From: Neospora caninum Liverpool
Taxonomy: Eukaryota > Apicomplexa > Conoidasida > Eucoccidiorida > Sarcocystidae
NCBI RefSeq assembly: GCF_000208865.1
Contig: NC_018395.1
Coordinates: forward strand, 279,920-343,919
Length of the DNA stretch: 64,000 nt
Reading direction: 5' to 3'
The notes beneath the pieces were generated by a model, which did not search any database, had not been told where the DNA came from, and saw nothing but the letters and a program-made list of their open reading frames with translations. Below are positions 60,795-64,000 of the stretch, piece after piece (positions within the stretch are counted from its first letter, which is position 1; every line of letters begins with the position of its first letter). Position numbers and translations under genes: made by a program.

Positions 60795-63700
60795 ATGGGT
60801 GAGTTCTACGCTTCGAGATCTCTCTGCCGCTCGCTCTTCTTCCGTTTCTTCTCTCCGGCTTCCCTCTCCCACACAGCGCACAATTCTCCGCAACAGCAGG
60901 GGGCGCGTGGGGCTCCGCTCGGACGTTCTCGGGCGAGCGCTTCTCTCCTTTTCGAGGGTTATTGTCTCTCTGGGATTTTTCCTTCGCTCGTGCCTTCCTT
61001 GCCGTCGCCCTGTGACTCCAAACCTGTCTCTGCGTAGAGCACGGAACGCCCCCTTGTGACTGGCAGTGAAGAACGCGCACGTAGTTGCGCACCGCCTCTC
61101 CCGGGTTTACAGAGATGGCCACGTCGCACGGGGAAGGTGTCTACTTCGCTCTTACTCTCCAAAGGAATGCCTTCGCCGCTTTGTGTGCCCGAGGTCTTGC
61201 GCTGTCGTGTTCGGATTCCCTCTTTGGGGCTCCGCTTCCGCGTGTTCGACGTGCCTCCTCCTCGCCAGTGGGGCAGAAGCCAGCGCGAAGAGTGCATGCG
61301 GCGGCCTGTAGCTCTCTCGTCCCTGTTTTCGAAGTCGCGTCCGCGTGGTTTCCTTCCTTGTCTCCTCTCGAATGTTGCAAGCAAATGCCACATGCTCCTG
61401 TCTCCTCGAGGAGACGGGCGCGGGCCCTACGGCCCCACTCACGCCGCGCTTCCAGCGTTGCTGCTGCTGCTTGTCCCTTCTTCGTTTCGCTTCGTCTGGC
61501 GGCCTCTCGTTGACGCGTGGCATCCTGTGTAGCTAGAGAGGGAAACAGAATAGGTTCTTTGTTCTCCACTTTCGTCACCCCACTGGATCAGCGGGGAGGC
61601 AATCGGTAGTGCCTTAGTGAGATATGGGGGAACCTGGTTGGACGTGCGTTGCCGTTGTGCAAAACAGCGGCCGACTGGCATGCGGAGTGGAAAGAGGAGT
61701 GGTGTACGTACACCCGAGTTCGTTTGCTGCCATCTGGCAGTGTACATACACCTCGATGTGCCCTGTGTTCTTCGTTCTTGAGTTCGTTTTCGTGGTTGAG
61801 TCGTTTTCCGCAGTGGGATTCAGCTGGCGGCGCCTGATTCGCCAAGATGAAGTGAGGAAGAGCGTTTGCTTTCCTGTGTTGCTTCTCGTTCAGGAAAGCC
61901 TAACGGTATTCGTACTGCTCGCAAGCTCCGCTCGCGCCGCAGGGTGCAGAAGTGGGCCGACAAGACGTACAAGAAGGCGCATTTGGGCACCAGGTGAGCA
62001 AGCTCTCTTCTTTCCGTGGAGCGAATCGAATCACGAAGTAATTCTCACGCACTTAGTGTAGTGGCATTTCCTCTTCGTTTCCTCAGGTGTCCTTACCTTG
62101 AGCTGCATCTCTACCACAGCACCTGGGTCTTTCGTTCGTCCGCTCCTTGATGTTCTCTCCATTCTTTTCTCTCGAGAATAGGCCTAGAGCATGCAGGCGC
62201 TGTGGTGTTGTGGCAGTGTCAGCATCTTTCCCTGTTTCCCTTCTGCGTTTTCTCGGGCAGTTGATGGCATGCCGTGCGTGACGGCCCCGGTTGTTCGCGC
62301 TTTTCCGCGCGTTTCTAGTTTTACGCGTGTATTCTGATTCTCTCGGATACTGCGGGCCCCCCACGCGTGCCTCCTCTCTCGACGTTGAGAGTCTGACCTG
62401 GCCACATCGGCCTGCCTCCGTGCACGTTTTGACACAGCCGTGCCTGTTTGGTTTTCGTACATTGCTCTGGACACAAGTCACAAGAAAAGGATTCACTTTC
62501 CCCTGGCTTCTTCAGGTGGAAGGCGAACCCGTTCGGAGGCAGCTCCCACGCCAAGGGCATCGTCGTCGAGAAGCTGGGTATTGAAGCTAAGCAGGTGCGT
62601 CCCAGACGCTTCAGCTGGCTCCTCAGGGTTTTCATCTTTCTGGCCCCTTCAAATCCTATGGCGAGCCTCGTCTCGCGAGTCAAAAATAGTCGCTTTTCTC
62701 TCTCGCCCCGTATTGACTTCTTTTCCCCGTTGTTCCACTCATCTGTGATGCATTTCTATCCCGAGGCTCCGGCCGTCGGCTCTCTGCTTTCCCCCAAATA
62801 TCGCTGTTTTCATTGACACTTTTGAAGGATGCATACGCATGTATATATGTATATGTATATATATGTATATATATGTATATATACATGTAGTTCCCCTTCA
62901 TAGGCGTTGCTCTCGCGCTGTTTTTTCGGAGCGCGTGGAGTGTCACGGGAGGGGAAGACTGAGAAGTTTTCTTCCACGTGGAGACGCCCTCCCCTCTTTG
63001 CTCTCTGTTTCCGCTTCGCCGCTTCTGAGTGTGGTGTGTGGCAGCTCCTCTGTCGCCCGCACTGGCGGTGGGAGTGGGAAGAGAGAGCGAGGCGGGGTGG
63101 GATGTGAACACACCGTGCGATAGGAGAGGAGAAGGGTCTCCTTTCTGCGCTTCCGCATGGGGTTCTCCCTGCCTCCCCACGTGCATGCACTCTACGTTTC
63201 AGCGATCATTGTGTGTCGGCCGTGAACGGACGTGAAGGTGTCGGGAATAGCAGAAAGGAAAGAGGGAATGTGTTATGTAGGTTGTGGAGGCCGGTCGCCT
63301 GTCTGCCATCTCCCTCCGGTGTCTGGTGCCTGCGCTACCCAAATAGTAGTTTCTCTCTCAGTCGCCCTGGCGGCTCCATTCATATTCTGTCTGTGCGTGA
63401 AGTCTTACGTGTGACCCTGTTCTTTACTCTCGCGGTCCGTCGGGGTCTCGGCCCGGCGCTGCTACAGCCTATATATATCTGTATATATGTATATATCTGT
63501 GTCTGTGCATGCGTGCCTGTGCGCAGCGTATAATCTCTACTTGCACATGAGTGTAAATGCTTGCAGTGCGTCGTTGGATGTTGGTGTTCTCTTCTGTGTC
63601 GTGTTCTCAGCCCAACTCAGCTATTCGTAAGTGCGTTCGCGTGCAACTGATTAAGAACGGCAAAAAGATCACTGCTTTCGTTCCTCGTGATGGCTCCTTG

Positions 63701-63859
63701 AACTACATCGACGAGAACGACGAAGTCTTGGTGGCAGGTTTCGGTCGAAGTGGCCACGCCGTCGGTGATATTCCCGGTGTGCGTTTCAAGGTGGTGAAGG
63801 TTGCGGGAGCTTCTCTGCTTGCTCTTTTCAAGGAGAAGAAGGAGAAGCCGCGCACGTAA
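60795..63859 (+). CDS. RPS23: 40S ribosomal protein S23 (uS12 family), complete
   Basis: The join is 60795..60798, 61894..61993, 62516..62594 and 63611..63859, giving 143 aa, the standard eukaryotic S23 length. The N-terminus [18 protein letters not shown] is diagnostic of the family. The decoding-centre loop [20 protein letters not shown] includes Pro62, the residue that is prolyl-hydroxylated in yeast and human S23. The C-terminus [20 protein letters not shown] is typical. S23 sits at the small-subunit A site and contributes to decoding accuracy. The first coding exon is only ATG plus one G, so nearly the whole protein depends on splicing of a 1.1-kb first intron. Donors are GTGAGT, GTGAGC and GTGCGT, and each acceptor has a pyrimidine tract. 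The start is fixed by the family N-terminus. A TRP-2-like motif lies upstream. Confidence 0.98.
62840..62887. repeat. TATG/TA microsatellite in RPS23 intron 3
   Basis: Alternating TATATGTA units between RPS23 exons 3 and 4. Confidence 0.85.
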
Positions 63860-64000
63860 GCCCGTTGCTTCAAGGACAACGTTTCGCAAAGGCTCACGAG
63901 AAAGCGCACATTCACGCGTGTTTGTGTGGGGCGGACTTGTGCATGCGCGGACGAAAGCGTCTCGACTCTGAGGGCTCGCCAAGCGGTGTACGTACAGCTC
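63860..64000 (+). other. RPS23 3' flank
   Basis: This is the presumed 3' UTR of RPS23, running to the window edge. No recognisable polyadenylation signal or other gene is visible in these 141 bases. Confidence 0.5.

Noticed and set aside
4711..63500. TA microsatellites as origins or regulatory elements
   Set aside because: They occur in most introns and spacers of the window without consistent position. They are listed only as repeats.

Overview
The window looks like nuclear DNA of a coccidian apicomplexan, Toxoplasma gondii or a close relative (Hammondia, Neospora). The basis is intron-rich genes with GT-AG splice sites and pyrimidine-tract acceptors, GC-rich coding exons inside TA-microsatellite-rich introns and spacers, a giant PERK-type eIF2alpha kinase, and a 40S RPS23 gene preceded by the coccidian ribosomal-protein promoter motif. 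No bacterial genes, CRISPR arrays, rRNA, tRNA or intact transposons were recognised. All gene models were built by eye from reading frame and splice-phase matching. There is no transcript evidence behind them.

Layout, left to right. (1) 1762-3096 (+): a two-exon polytopic membrane protein of unknown function. (2) 5108-14409 (-): a 14-exon gene of about 934 aa whose exon phases all match. It has an organellar-presequence-like N-terminus and a body of helical repeats, and is probably an organellar RNA- or ribosome-associated repeat protein. It converges on gene 1. (3) A 6 kb divergent spacer, 14.4-20.8 kb, whose last 2.2 kb is stop-free in frame with gene 4. (4) 20789-37290 (+): a ten-exon PERK-like, ER-type eIF2alpha kinase of about 4464 aa with a lumenal domain, a hydrophobic membrane region and a kinase split by a large insert. 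(5) 37.3-41.7 kb: spacer. (6) 41735-48595 (+): a coiled-coil protein with a long disordered Ala/Ser/Pro-rich tail. Its middle exons are less certain. (7) 51468-56295 (-): an ataxin-3-type Josephin deubiquitinase with a UIM and a split UBX-like domain. It converges on gene 6. (8) 56.3-60.5 kb: divergent spacer with long purine tracts. (9) 60795-63859 (+): RPS23, complete in four exons.

Functionally, gene 4 is expected to sense ER stress and slow translation initiation by phosphorylating eIF2alpha. Gene 7 is expected to act in ubiquitin editing, with UBX domains generally recruiting p97/Cdc48. RPS23 is a decoding-site ribosomal protein, and gene 2 may serve organellar translation. Their shared proteostasis theme is probably coincidence, since these are separate monocistronic genes. 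The most notable points are the stop-free frame upstream of the kinase, the complete 14-exon helical-repeat gene, the Josephin-UIM-UBX architecture, and the TRP-2-like promoter element upstream of RPS23.
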